Shown piece by piece: positions 45,438 through 56,289 of a stretch of DNA of 64,000 nucleotides. Each line of letters opens with the position of its first letter. Position 1 is the stretch's first letter. Source of the stretch: Endothia cerciana (Eukaryota > Ascomycota > Sordariomycetes > Diaporthales > Cryphonectriaceae); the NCBI GenBank assembly GCA_026119935.1, contig JALRMH010000006.1:62001-126000 (forward strand). Reading direction: 5' to 3'. The position numbers were made by a program, and so were the translations under genes. The notes under the pieces are model-generated. The model was not told where the DNA came from and ran no database searches. It saw only the letters and a program-made list of their open reading frames with translations.

Positions 45438-45504
45438 TCGGCAAGATACATGGATCTAGTCAGATCCTACCAAAACTAAGATGCATGTATCTTGCCGACG
45501 CAAG
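45432..45504. repeat. Perfect 21-bp inverted repeat
   Basis: The arm at 45432-45452 is the exact reverse complement of the arm at 45484-45504, with a 31-base spacer. The left arm overlaps the 5' acceptor strand of the tRNA-like sequence by six bases. The structure can form a long hairpin. No transposase or target-site duplication is visible. Confidence 0.9.
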
Positions 45505-45750
45505 ATGGTATTATGAACAAATATTCAGAAGGTGGGTGGGACCCGCCGAAGGTTCTTCTTCTTTTCCTTTCCGCATTTCGTCTTCCGTCCTCCATCCTGG
45601 ACAGACCCACTCCGACTCTTAGACTCGTCCTCTGCTTCGCTCAGTTGCGATCTACGCAGATAACAATTCGGAGTAGAAATCGCCTGCTTGCGCACCATGT
45701 ACACAAGGAATGTCATGTGTGCTGTGGACATTCTGCTCTGTCAAACTGTG
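45505..45750. other. 3' flank of the beta-lactamase-like gene
   Basis: About 250 bp between the inverted repeat and the stop codon of the minus-strand hydrolase gene. Nothing notable. Confidence 0.5.
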
Positions 45751-47848
45751 TTATATATCAGACAGCCCTTTTCCGCTTCTCTCGAACCAGGTCAAGGGGG
45801 TATCATCCTGCTCCAGCCGCAAATCCACTCCAATATGCGTCACACGGCCGCCTGCATCGACGCGGAACTCAGTTCGCACGCAGCCCATGATCACACCGGG
45901 TGTCTCCTCCAACTCCTCGAGGGAGACGTAAGCGAGCCAGAAGTCGCCCGACTTGTGCTCCAACCTGCCCACAAGCTGTTGCTGGGCGTCGCGGCCCCGC
46001 CGCAGGCGCAGTGAACACCCCTCGCTTGCTGTACTGCCTGGCGCCGACGAGGCAAGACCGGGCTCAACCTCGCAGGTGGTGGCGACGAACAGGTCACCGT
46101 ACCCCGGATGGCTGTAGTTTCCTGCGTGGTCTGCCAGCGGGAGTGAGGCTGGCAGCGGCGGGCTGGGGAGGTCTGGATAGAGCCGCTCGGGGCATGTCGC
46201 AATGGCTCTCTGGGCGAGCTCCAGCTCCTCCATGAATCTGAGACACGTCAGCACATCGCTCCTGTGAGACAGAAGGTGGTACGCAACATACAGTGCTTCA
46301 TGGTCCGGCCGCCGGGCCTCCTCGACGCCAAACAAATCATATAGGACCCTATACGTGACCAGCTCCCGCACCTTGGAATTCGAATTCGCCATCACCACGA
46401 TACCGTATTCCCTCGCCGGCACCATCAACATGAACGTGACGAACGTGCTCACGGTGCCGGTATGCCAGTAGATCTGCTCGCCCTCGAACACGGCGCCCAT
46501 CCAGGCCAGCCCATACGTCTCCGCCGTGGGGCCGAGGAACATCTCGCTGTTGAAATCCAGGAAGGTGCGCGGCCTCCTCAGCTCCCGGTGGCCCGCACCA
46601 GAGATGGGGCCGGCCTCGGCCATCATGATGCGGAGGTACTTGGTGTAGTCCACCACGCTGCTGTACACTGCCCCGGCGGCCGCGTCGGCACCCAGCCGCC
46701 CGTCGAGGTTTGGGTTCCGCACGTAGGCCTGCGCCTGGGGCACCCACCAGTAGCTCTGCGCCGGGGTCAGCCCGCTGCCCGGGAGCAGGGGGTCGCTGCC
46801 GTCGAGGAACGTCTCGTTCATGCCCATCGGCGCCCAGAGGTACCCGTGGAAGAAGGAGGCCAGGTCGAGGCCTGTGAGCTTCTCGATGGCGTAGCCCGCG
46901 GTCGCGTACATCATGTTGTTGTACTGGAACTTGGTCCGCGGCTCCGCGGAGAGCGGGAGGTGCCGCAGGCTGCGGACCAGCTCGCGCGTCGAGTCGCGGA
47001 CCGAGAGGTCGTGCCGAGGGTAGCCTGTGCGGTGGCACAGGGCATCTTCGAGGGTGATGTGCTATACAAGCAAGGGGGGAAATCAGTCACTGAGGCCTGA
47101 GCGTCTACTTCTCTCCGGATAGACCCCGAGGAGATCCTGCCAGGGGATGGAATCCTTGATACGAGCAAGAGTGCCGCAGGGAAAAGTGCCACGTCTGCTC
47201 AGCATATACCCTGAGAGCACCGTCCCAGGTGACAGCGCCCCAGTGCGTACAGGGAGCTCTCCCGTCTCGCGACACCTGCATGGGAGCTTCTCACCTCAGT
47301 TGCCCACTCATCACTCAGCACAAAATCCTCACGCAGAAGATGCGAGATGGGCGTCTCCCATGAGATGCCGGAGTATTCAGACGAGTTGTCGATGAGCAAT
47401 GACAGACCGGCCGCAGTAAACGACTTGGTCGTGCTTCCCGTGCAGAACAGCGTGTGAGGCGTCACAGGCTCCGAAGTCTCAAGGGAGGCGTTGCCGAAGC
47501 CCTGTATGTCCGATTAATGTCTCGTCGAAACGCTGAGTGCTGCCTCGGCTGCTTCCCTCTTGTGTGCCTCCTTTGGGAGGGGAGGGGGTGGGTATGTGCT
47601 ATGGGAGAACGTCTCCGGACATTGGGCCGGGAGCTTACCTTGGCCCACGAGTCGCTCCCGTTGATCACCGCAACAGCCATGCCCGGCGCGTGCCATCTTG
47701 CCATCACATCCTCAATGTAGCCCTCCCACGCGGGTATCGAGGGCGACAATGCCCCAGCTGGCGAGGCATCCTGCCCAAGTATACCCAGTGGGCGCTGCGA
47801 CAGAGCGCTGGCGCTACATATTAGCGTGCTGAAGACAACGGCCTGCAT
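45751..47848 (-). CDS. Secreted class C beta-lactamase-like serine hydrolase
   Basis: Three exons (47848-47639, 47501-47295, 47061-45751) give 575 residues; donors GTAAGC and GTGAGA, acceptors ACAG and ATAG, all phase 0. MQAVVFSTLICSASA is a signal peptide. The serine beta-lactamase/penicillin-binding fold is shown by SxxK in CTGSTTKSF (Ser93, Lys96), the YxN motif in FQYNNMM (Tyr186, Asn188) and HTG at 339-341 in place of KTG. Family members in fungi act as esterases, amidases or transpeptidase-like enzymes; real antibiotic resistance is not implied. The C-terminal 200 residues form an added domain seen in eukaryotic LACTB-like and fungal homologues (DUF3471-type). The substrate is unknown. 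The gene is divergent from the Rsm1-like gene. Confidence 0.88.
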
Positions 47849-48679
47849 CGGAATATAGGTTCCTGGGTTGTAAGGCAGCGAAACTCAAGGACGAGGCCGT
47901 GGTGGAATTTCTTGGGCACGATCTACGAAGAGTACTTGCGGCTCTTGTATTTATCAAGAGCGCCTCAGATAAGGTGCCGTAACGTATCGGACCTGCATAG
48001 GTCAGGCGGAGAGATTTCTCCGGCCAGGGGAGCATCCCACTGCCAAGCCCACTCGAGGTCCCTTAGATGTATGTCTATCTGAAGGTGATACCTAGAATCA
48101 GGTGCATCACGCCCGACTCGGGGCCATCTTCAAATAGCAAGGCAAGTTGACTTGACTTGACCTCTCGCGACACACCCCTCACTGGCTTTACAAACGGTGA
48201 TCCACAAGACGACCAGTGGTGGATCTTCCACTGCCATAAGCAATAAGCATGGATGGATGTTGGTATAGTATGGGAGTATGACCTCGACCAGAGCATAGCT
48301 TTTGGGATGCGATCCACTTGATCTGGCAGCCGTTGATCGTCCAACGAGCCAGGGTCCAAGGGTTATTTGGAAACCGCCAGGCCTGGCTTCAGGTCGAATT
48401 CGATTCAGACGGCATCTTCTGGTCCCTTGCAGCTGTTGGATGGTCAGACGCTCGACATCCGGATCTTGACATTGGCGCGAACTTCTGATTGGGAGCACTG
48501 GGAGAAATGCACATCTGTCGGGCGGGCTTTGTTACATTAACTGAAAGGCTAGCGCAAGTGCGGTGCGCAGCGCGTAGCAGCAAAGATAGCAGCCCCCGTT
48601 TCGATCCCAACCACGAATCCCGCCCTCGATACAACGTATCATTAGTTGCCCAGGGGGACACCGCAGAGGAGCCGCAAAC
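47849..48679. promoter_or_regulatory. Divergent promoter region
   Basis: These 831 bp lie between the starts of the hydrolase (minus) and the Rsm1-like gene (plus). About 100 bp upstream of the hydrolase start an AT-rich GATAAATAC element sits between 6-bp inverted arms (CTCTTG at 47942-47947, CAAGAG at 47955-47960) and could be its TATA element. I see no TATA box for the plus gene. Confidence 0.45.
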
Positions 48680-50404
48680 ATGGATTTCATGAAGAAACGC
48701 AAACTCAACGCCCTCCTGAACGGCTTCGGCAGCAGGCCAGCAACATCATCACCAGCAGACTCCGAACCAACTGCGCGCGACCTGGATTCTACCGCAGCAC
48801 CATCGACTCCTCCCCCAAACCGGAATTCGACCGCGACCGCCGGCTCGACCTCCTCTCCCGTTCGGACGCCCGGCTCTGACCCGATGGCGCCGCGGCACAC
48901 GGCCTCGCCAGTGCCACGATCAACCGCCTCGACCGACGTCGACCTCCTCACAAAGCGTCGGCGACTCGGCCTGCCGGAATCGACGCCCTCAAAGAACCTC
49001 GGCGCGGCCAGTCCCGCCGCGCCCAGCACCAACGGCAGCCAGACGACCATATCAAACATCGTCCTGAGGAAGTGGAGCGGCAAAGACGAGAAGAAGGAGC
49101 TCTTCAAACCGAAGTACTGCCCCGGCGACCGCGCCGAGCTCCTCAGGCGCCTGGTCAGCTTCCAGGAGCTGACGGACTGGACGCCCAAGCCAGATCCCGT
49201 CAACGAGGTGCAGTGGGCGAAGCGCGGGTGGACATGCAACGGCAAGGAGCGCGTCCGGTGCACGCTGTGCAATAAGGAGCTCGTGGTGAGGCTCAACAGG
49301 AAGGCGGTGGACGGGAAGGAGGTCGCGGTGCTCGTGCCCTCGGAGATTGAAGACGCGCTGGTGCAGAAATACGTCGAGTTGATCGTCACCTCGCACCAGG
49401 AGGACTGCCTCTGGCGGAAGCGCGGCTGCGACGATTCCCTCTTGCGGCTACCTCTATCAAACCGCCAGGTTGCCATACAGGACCTGCGGAAACGCTACGA
49501 CGAGCTCTGTGCCCGGAACGCATTCCTCCCTTACGAGTTCAACCTGCGGCTGCCGGACGAGCTCAACATCGATGCCATCATGTCACAACTCCCACCCGGC
49601 TTCTTTACCCACCCGCCGCCACCTACAAGTTCCTCGCCGTCAACCCCAAACCGCGTCGCCCTTGCTCTGGCCGTCCTCGGCTGGCAGGGCCTGGACAACC
49701 CGCGCATCGGCCCAGTGCCCAACACCGCGTCGTGTCACACGTGTCTTCGCCGGCTGGGGCTGTGGATGTTCAAGAGCAAAGAGATCAACCCGGAGACCAA
49801 CGAGGTGCTGGTGCCCGCGCCGATGGACCACCTGGACCCCGCGAGGGAGCACAGGTTCTTTTGCCCGTGGAAGAGCGCCGAGGCCCAGCGGATCTCGCCT
49901 GATGCGGGTTCTACAAGGCGGATGAGGTTAGGAGCCGAGGAGGAACAGATGGCCGGGTGGCAGGTGCTGTTACAGGTGCTCAAGAACGAGGCCTATCTGA
50001 GGGGCCGCGAAACACCGAGCAAGAGGACCACCGGGGCGGGAACGGATGGGCCGCCGCAGACGCCAAGAAGGTCCGTGCTGGGCGAGACCAAGGGGCCGGG
50101 TTCGCCTTATATTTCGACGCCTGGAGTTGAGGGGTCGGCGATTGTAGGCGATGGAGCAGAGGATCAACAAGACGAGAAGGCCGAGGCAGAGAAGGACAAG
50201 GAGAGGTGGGCGAGACTCAGGCGGGTCAAGAGCATGTTGTCAGCCAAAGGGGCCAGGAAGCTGCGCAAATCATTCTCGGCGAGTCGCCCGGGGAGTAGCG
50301 CGCTGAGTCGGCCCGGGACGAGCCACTCCACCGCACACGACGGCGAGACACCGCAGACGGGCGCGCAACAATCTGCAACAGCTACGACTGATCAGGCGAA
50401 TTGA
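48680..50404 (+). CDS. C3HC zinc-finger protein, Rsm1/NIPA (ZC3HC1) family
   Basis: One exon encodes 574 residues from ATG 48680 (context AACATGG). The first 120 residues are Ser/Thr/Pro-rich with basic patches (TKRRRLG at 91-97), a likely nuclear signal. The C3HC zinc finger covers about 130-260, with Cys186, Cys194 and Cys197 in RCTLCNKE and His239 and Cys243 in SHQEDC. A second zinc-binding part (Rsm1 domain, about 325-440) has Cys352 and Cys355 in SCHTCLRRLGLW and His391 and Cys395 in EHRFFCPW. The tail is charged and disordered. Fission yeast Rsm1 acts in mRNA export and human ZC3HC1/NIPA at the nuclear basket; a nuclear-pore-linked role is inferred from the family. Confidence 0.9.
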   Translation: MDFMKKRKLNALLNGFGSRPATSSPADSEPTARDLDSTAAPSTPPPNRNSTATAGSTSSPVRTPGSDPMAPRHTASPVPRSTASTDVDLLTKRRRLGLPESTPSKNLGAASPAAPSTNGSQTTISNIVLRKWSGKDEKKELFKPKYCPGDRAELLRRLVSFQELTDWTPKPDPVNEVQWAKRGWTCNGKERVRCTLCNKELVVRLNRKAVDGKEVAVLVPSEIEDALVQKYVELIVTSHQEDCLWRKRGCDDSLLRLPLSNRQVAIQDLRKRYDELCARNAFLPYEFNLRLPDELNIDAIMSQLPPGFFTHPPPPTSSSPSTPNRVALALAVLGWQGLDNPRIGPVPNTASCHTCLRRLGLWMFKSKEINPETNEVLVPAPMDHLDPAREHRFFCPWKSAEAQRISPDAGSTRRMRLGAEEEQMAGWQVLLQVLKNEAYLRGRETPSKRTTGAGTDGPPQTPRRSVLGETKGPGSPYISTPGVEGSAIVGDGAEDQQDEKAEAEKDKERWARLRRVKSMLSAKGARKLRKSFSASRPGSSALSRPGTSHSTAHDGETPQTGAQQSATATTDQAN

Positions 50405-51674
50405 GGATGATCTCGCAAGATACGGGACGAATTTTTGACCATAATTATTTCACATGCAAGGCACATCATGAATGGGTCTCATTGTTTTACTCGAATCACC
50501 CATCTGTCAGCGGCGGCGTCTATTTCTAATTGTCCAGGATGGGGTCCGGCCATGGATGGCAGCCGGGAAAAGTAATTCGGAGGTCAGAGCCCGCCTATTT
50601 ACGAAAAAATGTCATATATCTGTCTTGATTCCTCAGTGGATCCGCCGGTGCAATCGGAAATGCTGTGATCAACTTAAGGGAGCTATTGTTCTACCGATCG
50701 AGGGGTAGTCGAGTTTTGCTTACCTGCACTGCAGGCCCTACTCAAAATTCGGCCTTCTCAAACTCTACCATCTTATTCTTTCTCTCCTGAGACCTTGGCC
50801 TATCTCTTCGCACCTGTTGGCCATCCCGAGGAGGTCACTGTCTTTACTTTTCTTTAGTTGCAACCTTCCTCATCGTCGGCATGCGAGGGAGTACTCAGTC
50901 GACGTCCTTTTTGTGGACAAGCAGATCTAAGAAGGGCCAGACGCCCCTCTACGGAAGGCTAGCGTGATGAGAACCAGCGTCACGGAACCATTCGCATTAC
51001 AGGACAAAAGGAGAGGAGTATGATACAATAGACGGATTCCTCATCGATATTCAATACCTGAGGCGTCGCATAATTGAGATTGATATCTCTCCTTCTGATA
51101 AGATTCTGGTGGTAATAGTTCTGAAGAAGGTTCAGCTTAAGATGCCAACGCTCTTCCCCTTCCAAGAGCGACGATGGAAGTCTCGGAAGGGCCTCTCATG
51201 GGAGGGCCTGGTGGCTAAACTGTTGTCAGGACGTGGAAAAGAAACTCAGAGTGCCTTTGTTGCCTTTTAACAGCAACACAAGGCTAGAAGCAACTCAAGT
51301 AACAAGAAGAACCACCCGTGTTGAGCGTTTCGTCGAACTCGACGAACTTGTTGTCCCTTCCAACAGACCTCGCTACGATCTCTCCTAGCAACAGGAATAG
51401 GTGAATCCCAGTGTGTCCCACAGAATTTCCCTACCAACATCATTAAATATAGTTTCATGAGTGCTGAAGTATTGGGGGTATTTCACGACTCCGTCAGTGC
51501 GGTATCTAATTCAACAGAATAGTAAACCGAGAAGGAATAATGTGGTTTTCTGATTACATGGACAATCTAGTTATCTTCATGCCCCCCCCCCCCCCCCGGT
51601 GTACTCCTCCGTAATTAATGCATGACGTGGATCATCATATTATAAAGTGGCATGATATTCTGCCAGACTGGCTG
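50405..51674. other. Intergenic region, no supported gene
   Basis: AT-richer than the flanking genes. A 16-base C run lies at 51582-51597. Open frames are short and featureless. Confidence 0.55.
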
Positions 51675-52230
51675 CTAAAGCTTCTGCTCTGCACCCTCAA
51701 CCTGAACGAGTTCCCACACGTCCTCGAACATTGCCTTGTCTAGGTCAAGGACGCGCACTCTCCACTCCTCAGATGATGAAGTGTCAAACTCATGCAATAG
51801 TAAATACCTCGGCGTGCCCGCTGTCGACACCTTGGCTCCCCGGTTCGTCACCTCCCAGCATGTTGACCGGCGATATCCCTGAATGGCTGATGCCGCTTCG
51901 AGGGTATCCCCCGGGGACCCGCTCATGGTGACCTTGCTTTGCAACCCCGTCCGGCTCCAACCTTGTGCTCACAACGATTTTGCCATAACAGCCTTTACCT
52001 GGAGCCTGGACCTCGTGGTCGCACAGCTTAGAGTACAGACGCACGTGCGAGGGTATGTTGGCCTCGACGTGGTCTTTCCGGCGGGCCTGGCTCCCTGAAC
52101 CGCCTATGATAGCCGGATCGGAGAGGGTGTACATAGCAAGCATTGTGGATTCGGCGTTCCGGTCCCGGTTCTTGTGACGCAGGCCACTGCCATCGATATG
52201 GTGGACGTTGCGAGGGAGGTGGTGGTCCAC
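51675..52230 (-). pseudogene. Frameshifted relic, possibly EthD-like (dimeric alpha/beta barrel)
   Basis: Two protein-like stretches lie in different minus-strand frames without a plausible intron between them. The upstream one (about 52140-51990) reads LAMYTLSDPAIIGGSG, and further on SHVRLYSKLCDHE and KIVVSTRLEPDGV. The downstream one (about 51944-51675) includes RRSTCWEVTNRGAK, TPRYLLLHEFDT and a terminal DVWELVQVEGAEQKL. The order (xxYTLSDP, then RWEVVNRG-like, then RYLxLHEFD) recalls fungal proteins of two fused ferredoxin-like halves of the EthD type, but this is from memory and weak. The N-terminal part is not found. The breaks suggest a dead copy. Confidence 0.35.
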
Positions 52231-52943
52231 TGCGATCCCTTATGGGTGGTAAGGGCGAAAATGATATAGGAGTCTGCCATGTTGAGACGATGTATCTAAA
52301 GTAGTGGGATGTGTTACCAAAGGATAATGCAGGGCGAAACAAGTACACTCATGGCGACTGATATCTACTTGTATTATATCGTCTTCGTCTAACAGAAGCA
52401 ACGGAACTTCGGAAGAAGTCTTCCTCTGTTCGCGGAGGACCCTATCTTTGTCCCTGAAAGGGCCTAGGTAAGAGCAATCAAGCGTTGCATTATTGATTAC
52501 TCAACGTCGAAGGATTCGATGCTAACATGACCGAGCGACCTTGCCACAACCTTTCCTGTCTGAGCTCCTAATTCCTAAGTATAGGACCTCACAGCTACGT
52601 GGGACATGGAAAGCAAGTAAGTGAAGAATGAATGGTGGTGCTGGAGATTGATATCGATGGTCGTTGACATCTGCTACAGCAAATTCCAACCATGAACGAA
52701 ATATACTTCGTTTTCTGCAGGCTAGATTTACGCTGATGAATAACATCATTACGTCTTGAATATTGTCTAGTATGTGATCATAGGTAAGCTTTGATCCATA
52801 TTCCGTGCGCCTTTCGTAGCCGGCCAAGCTTGTAGTCAAGAGGATGCAGAACCACATCCTCAGACCTCAGGGATAAGAAGGCTTTGTTTCATGAAGAGAG
52901 GTGTTGTGGTCATTCAGTCCAATATACTACAGATGTTTTGAAA
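52231..52943. other. Intergenic region, no supported gene
   Basis: 3' side of the HET-domain gene. Nothing recognisable. Confidence 0.5.
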
Positions 52944-54845
52944 TCACTGAATTACAAACTTCGACGGTTGGTCCTTGCAGATGGTTGCGACGAGATCCTC
53001 ATCAAGCCACTCATTGTCGAGGAGGCCATCGACATAGGCCGTGCCAACCAGTTTGTACGTGTGTTCTCCATCCCCACTGGTGCTTTCTTTTGCTTGACGA
53101 AGGATGATTGGCATATTTTCCTTATTTAGGACGGTAACGACATCGCCCTTGTCGACTTGCGCGACTCCCAGACCAATGAGACCAGTGTCGGTGATGAACG
53201 TCGTTCTGCCTGCAAGATATCCAAATTCCTTCTGGAGAAACAAAGGGGTCCATGGCAGGGTGCAGTGCGGTCGCGCCGCGGCCGCGAACTGGCTTTGGAT
53301 ACTCTCCACGGTCTGTACAATATTCGAGTTGATGCGATCGTGTCCAAGGTCGCGCTCGAGCCACTGGCCCATGTGACTTGATGCGGCAGCGGCCCATCTC
53401 TCCGCCAGATTCGACTTTGTGCGCACTTCTTCCGCGCCAGAGGTGTACGCTGTCCCCGAGAACACAGCCTGGAGCTCAGAAAATATGCCTTGCTGTGCTG
53501 TGGGAATCTTCCGGACCTGCGTAACAGTACCAGCCGCGAATCCGTTAGTTCGTAGCGTGATCAAGTTGTCTACCGCGGCGCGCGGCGCTCCTTGAAAGGC
53601 GTCCTGGCAGAGACTTTTGGGGAGCCGTTCGTCTGTCTCGTAGCGATCAGGGTTGATGCTATCGCTCCCGCGTGAGAAGTCTGGAATCCAGCTTGGGTAC
53701 TCATCCTTGTTGTTCAAGTGGTCCGGACGCAGGCCGAAAGTGAAATAGAGGTTTATGTTGTGCTCGACGTTCACCACGTATGAGGAGATCTCGAGAACGA
53801 CCTGTCGAAGTGATTTGTCGTAGTTGACTGGGGAAACGGACTGCACCGCTGGCATAATCCCGTATAGAGCGTAGAACCGGTCGTGGGCCATTGTATAGTT
53901 TCGCTCACTTGTCATCCCCAGGTAGTAAGCCAGACTTCGAGACTCCGACCGGAAGGCTTTGCGAATGGCAAACACACTGCCTCCACTCTCCGCTGTTGAT
54001 TTCTGACCCAGAGCCGTAGTATGTTTTGCCACGGCTTCCGCAAAGTCCATGAAAGCCTCGTCCTTTCCTGCCCCCTCGGAGGATAGCCTGGCGTTGACGC
54101 GTTGCCTGACATCCATAACCGTGTCTATCAAGCGATCCCGCACCTCCTGAATAGAGGTCATGGTAAACTCATGGGTCCCACACAAACACAGGGGATCATC
54201 CTTGGGCAGCATGTACTCCTGGAAGGTCCACATCCGATACCAGTAAGGCCTCGAGAGGAGGTCGAAGTACCCGTTCGCGGCCTTCAGCATCATCAAGTCT
54301 TTTTCGCGTCCGGCCTTCTCCCGTCCTGCCTTGTCCGAGAATACCGTCTTCGCACCCAGCTTGAGCCATGTGGAGGGATGGGCCGAGACGAGACCCCGGC
54401 TTGAGCTGTGAGTGCTGAGATAGACCATCAGTGCATCGACCTCCTCGTTCGAATCGCCGAACCAGATGATGGTCCTTGTCGCGAGAGTGTAAAGCCGGCC
54501 CATCAGAGGCACCTGGTGACTCTTGTCTACATTATCGTTCTGATTGATACAGATTGCGTCCGCCCACACTACCCGAGGCTTCTTGCGTTGGCGGAGACCG
54601 CTCAGAGCGGCATGAAGGTTGGGTCCGACCACAAACTTCGCGCCGTCGATGAAGATGTCGTGAGTAGGGGTCAGTGGCCCCCAGACGTACGATAGAGCCT
54701 CGAATATTGGCTCCTCGTCCAGTGACGCGTGGCTCAGTGAGCAGTGAATTGGCTCGGATGGGTCGCTGGACGGCAACAACTTTAAAACACGTATCTCCGA
54801 CTTCTTCGGGTCGAGAGGACGGTACTGAAGATCGGAAGATGCCAT
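52944..54845 (-). CDS. HET-domain (heterokaryon incompatibility) protein
   Basis: A single exon encodes 633 residues. The HET domain (PF06985) occupies about residues 45-230, with the three classic blocks: FEALSYVWG (48-56), VVWADAICINQND (92-104) and QVPLMGRLYTLATRTIIWFGD (111-131). The remaining 400 residues are the usual poorly conserved fungal extension, with PYWYRMWTFQEYMLP (a block common in HET proteins), RFYALYGIMPAV and a C-terminal DTGLIGLGVAQVDKGDVVTV part. HET proteins trigger growth arrest or cell death when unlike strains fuse; the domain is TIR-related. No partner gene (NLR, patatin or SesB type) is adjacent. The gene appears intact. Confidence 0.92.
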   Translation of the reverse strand: MASSDLQYRPLDPKKSEIRVLKLLPSSDPSEPIHCSLSHASLDEEPIFEALSYVWGPLTPTHDIFIDGAKFVVGPNLHAALSGLRQRKKPRVVWADAICINQNDNVDKSHQVPLMGRLYTLATRTIIWFGDSNEEVDALMVYLSTHSSSRGLVSAHPSTWLKLGAKTVFSDKAGREKAGREKDLMMLKAANGYFDLLSRPYWYRMWTFQEYMLPKDDPLCLCGTHEFTMTSIQEVRDRLIDTVMDVRQRVNARLSSEGAGKDEAFMDFAEAVAKHTTALGQKSTAESGGSVFAIRKAFRSESRSLAYYLGMTSERNYTMAHDRFYALYGIMPAVQSVSPVNYDKSLRQVVLEISSYVVNVEHNINLYFTFGLRPDHLNNKDEYPSWIPDFSRGSDSINPDRYETDERLPKSLCQDAFQGAPRAAVDNLITLRTNGFAAGTVTQVRKIPTAQQGIFSELQAVFSGTAYTSGAEEVRTKSNLAERWAAAASSHMGQWLERDLGHDRINSNIVQTVESIQSQFAAAARPHCTLPWTPLFLQKEFGYLAGRTTFITDTGLIGLGVAQVDKGDVVTVLNKENMPIILRQAKESTSGDGEHTYKLVGTAYVDGLLDNEWLDEDLVATICKDQPSKFVIQ

Positions 54846-55797
54846 CGCCGACGCTTCTGAAAAGGCCTAGCCTTCCTGCTATACTAGAGATCAGGATCTG
54901 CGGAAGCCGTGCATATCATTGAGCAGCAACGCTCTACTGACAGTGCCTTAATGTACTTGAAGTCGCTCTGTAGGATCAATCGGAAGTGGGTCAGGCATAA
55001 TCAGGTCGGCCAATGGCCGTCATTGTCATCCACTAGAGACGACCAGCTGAAAGTTACGAACTGCTCAATTGCATGGGTCTCGTGCATATTTGTTTCAGCT
55101 GTCCATTCGTGGTCTTTTTGATCCTCTGAAGAGGTCGAGGAGTGGTGGGAGATATTTAACAGCGCCTTTCTACGCGACGGGGATCAGAGCCGTAATTAAC
55201 CACCATGACCCGCAAAGTATGCATCCACACACTACAGCATAGGTCAAATTCGAAAGACAAAAAGGACTCAGAATTGAGGGTGTAATCCTCGTCCTTTCTG
55301 ACTTGTGAGAGCACTAAAGTAAGCACGGATAGGAAAAGGGTCTAGAATCCCTTAGCTAGAAGGCTGCATGTTGCTTGAATAATCAATATTTGCCTCCTTC
55401 CCTGGACATTTAGAAAGAAGGAAAGGGAAAGGGAACCCCCCCCCCCCCAAAAAAAAAGAGCAATTCAGCATACTCGACCGGGATCCGACGGTGATACATC
55501 TGCTGAAACTGTTTTCAGCCGCATAGCCTTTGGAAGTAACCCACTGAGCCTAGACTCGTAAAGTGATTGCGAGCTTGATCATGCTTTTTGTAAGTCCAGT
55601 AGATCCACCTTCGCGTCCCCTGTGAATAAATCGTGCATTTGAGCATGTCGCTTGCTGCTACAGGGTCCTGTCCCCCCTCCCCCCCCCAAAAAGCTGATTT
55701 TTCAATGACATATACCCATCGACTCCTTGATGCCTTGTCTCCTCCCGGTCACCTCATTGATGATGCTCATTGGTGATGCTCATGACTCAATATAGGA
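54846..55797. other. Intergenic region, no supported gene
   Basis: Upstream of the HET gene. Contains a 13-base C run followed by nine A (55436-55457) and another C run at 55679-55687. No gene seen. Confidence 0.5.
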
Positions 55798-56050
55798 AGC
55801 TGCGCGACGATTCTCTTGCTGCCAGCTTCGCGACAAGAAGGCTTATCAAGACGACCGTAACCTGAACCCAAGCTCTGCCAAAGGCGTTACTGACCGGTTC
55901 GATGATGCCCGCAGTGCTGTTAAAAGGGCCAATGACACCAAGAACCGAGCCCATGGCATCGATATCTGTGCCCCCCAGGGCATGCGACCCGGATTCTTGC
56001 CTCTCGGTATCCCCGTGTTGGCCATATTCTCTGAACCAGGGCAGATTTAG
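55798..56050 (+). pseudogene. Coding-like open stretch without a start
   Basis: An 84-codon open stretch reads like protein (ends APQGMRPGFLPLGIPVLAIF then SEPGQI and a stop) and has many Lys, Asp and Arg codons, unlike random sequence nearby. It has no ATG at its 5' end, but a possible acceptor (AATATAG) lies just upstream at 55794. It could be the last exon of an unseen gene or a gene remnant. The family is not recognised. Confidence 0.3.
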
Positions 56051-56091
56051 TCAGGGGAGAGAAATCTGATGGGGCCTGGGTCCTCAAGAAC

Positions 56092-56289
56092 CTACGTGGT
56101 GCTCATGTACTCCCGACGGGCCTTCCGTATCTCGCTGGGCAGAGTCATCTCAACGACCGTCCGGGTCTGCGAGATCTGTGCCTGGAGCCTGCACAGCTCG
56201 TCCTCCTGCTGTTGCAACCTCTCCCTGTACTTCCTGTGCTGCTCGAGCAGATTGTGTAGGTTCTGCCTGGCGGAGGCGGCCGCGGACAT
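56092..56289 (-). CDS. Small coiled-coil protein
   Basis: A single exon of 65 residues starts MSAAASARQNLHNLLEQHRK and continues as a charged helix with Leu/Ile heptad spacing (LCRLQAQISQTRTVVEMTL), ending REYMSTT. Composition and length suit a small adaptor subunit, but it is short and no homologue comes to mind. The start context is reasonable. Confidence 0.4.
   Translation of the reverse strand: MSAAASARQNLHNLLEQHRKYRERLQQQEDELCRLQAQISQTRTVVEMTLPSEIRKARREYMSTT

Noticed and set aside
45236..45622. 128-codon plus frame across the tRNA-like region and inverted repeat
   Set aside because: The structured tRNA-like and inverted-repeat elements explain the sequence better; the translation has no domain and is interrupted by the repeat.
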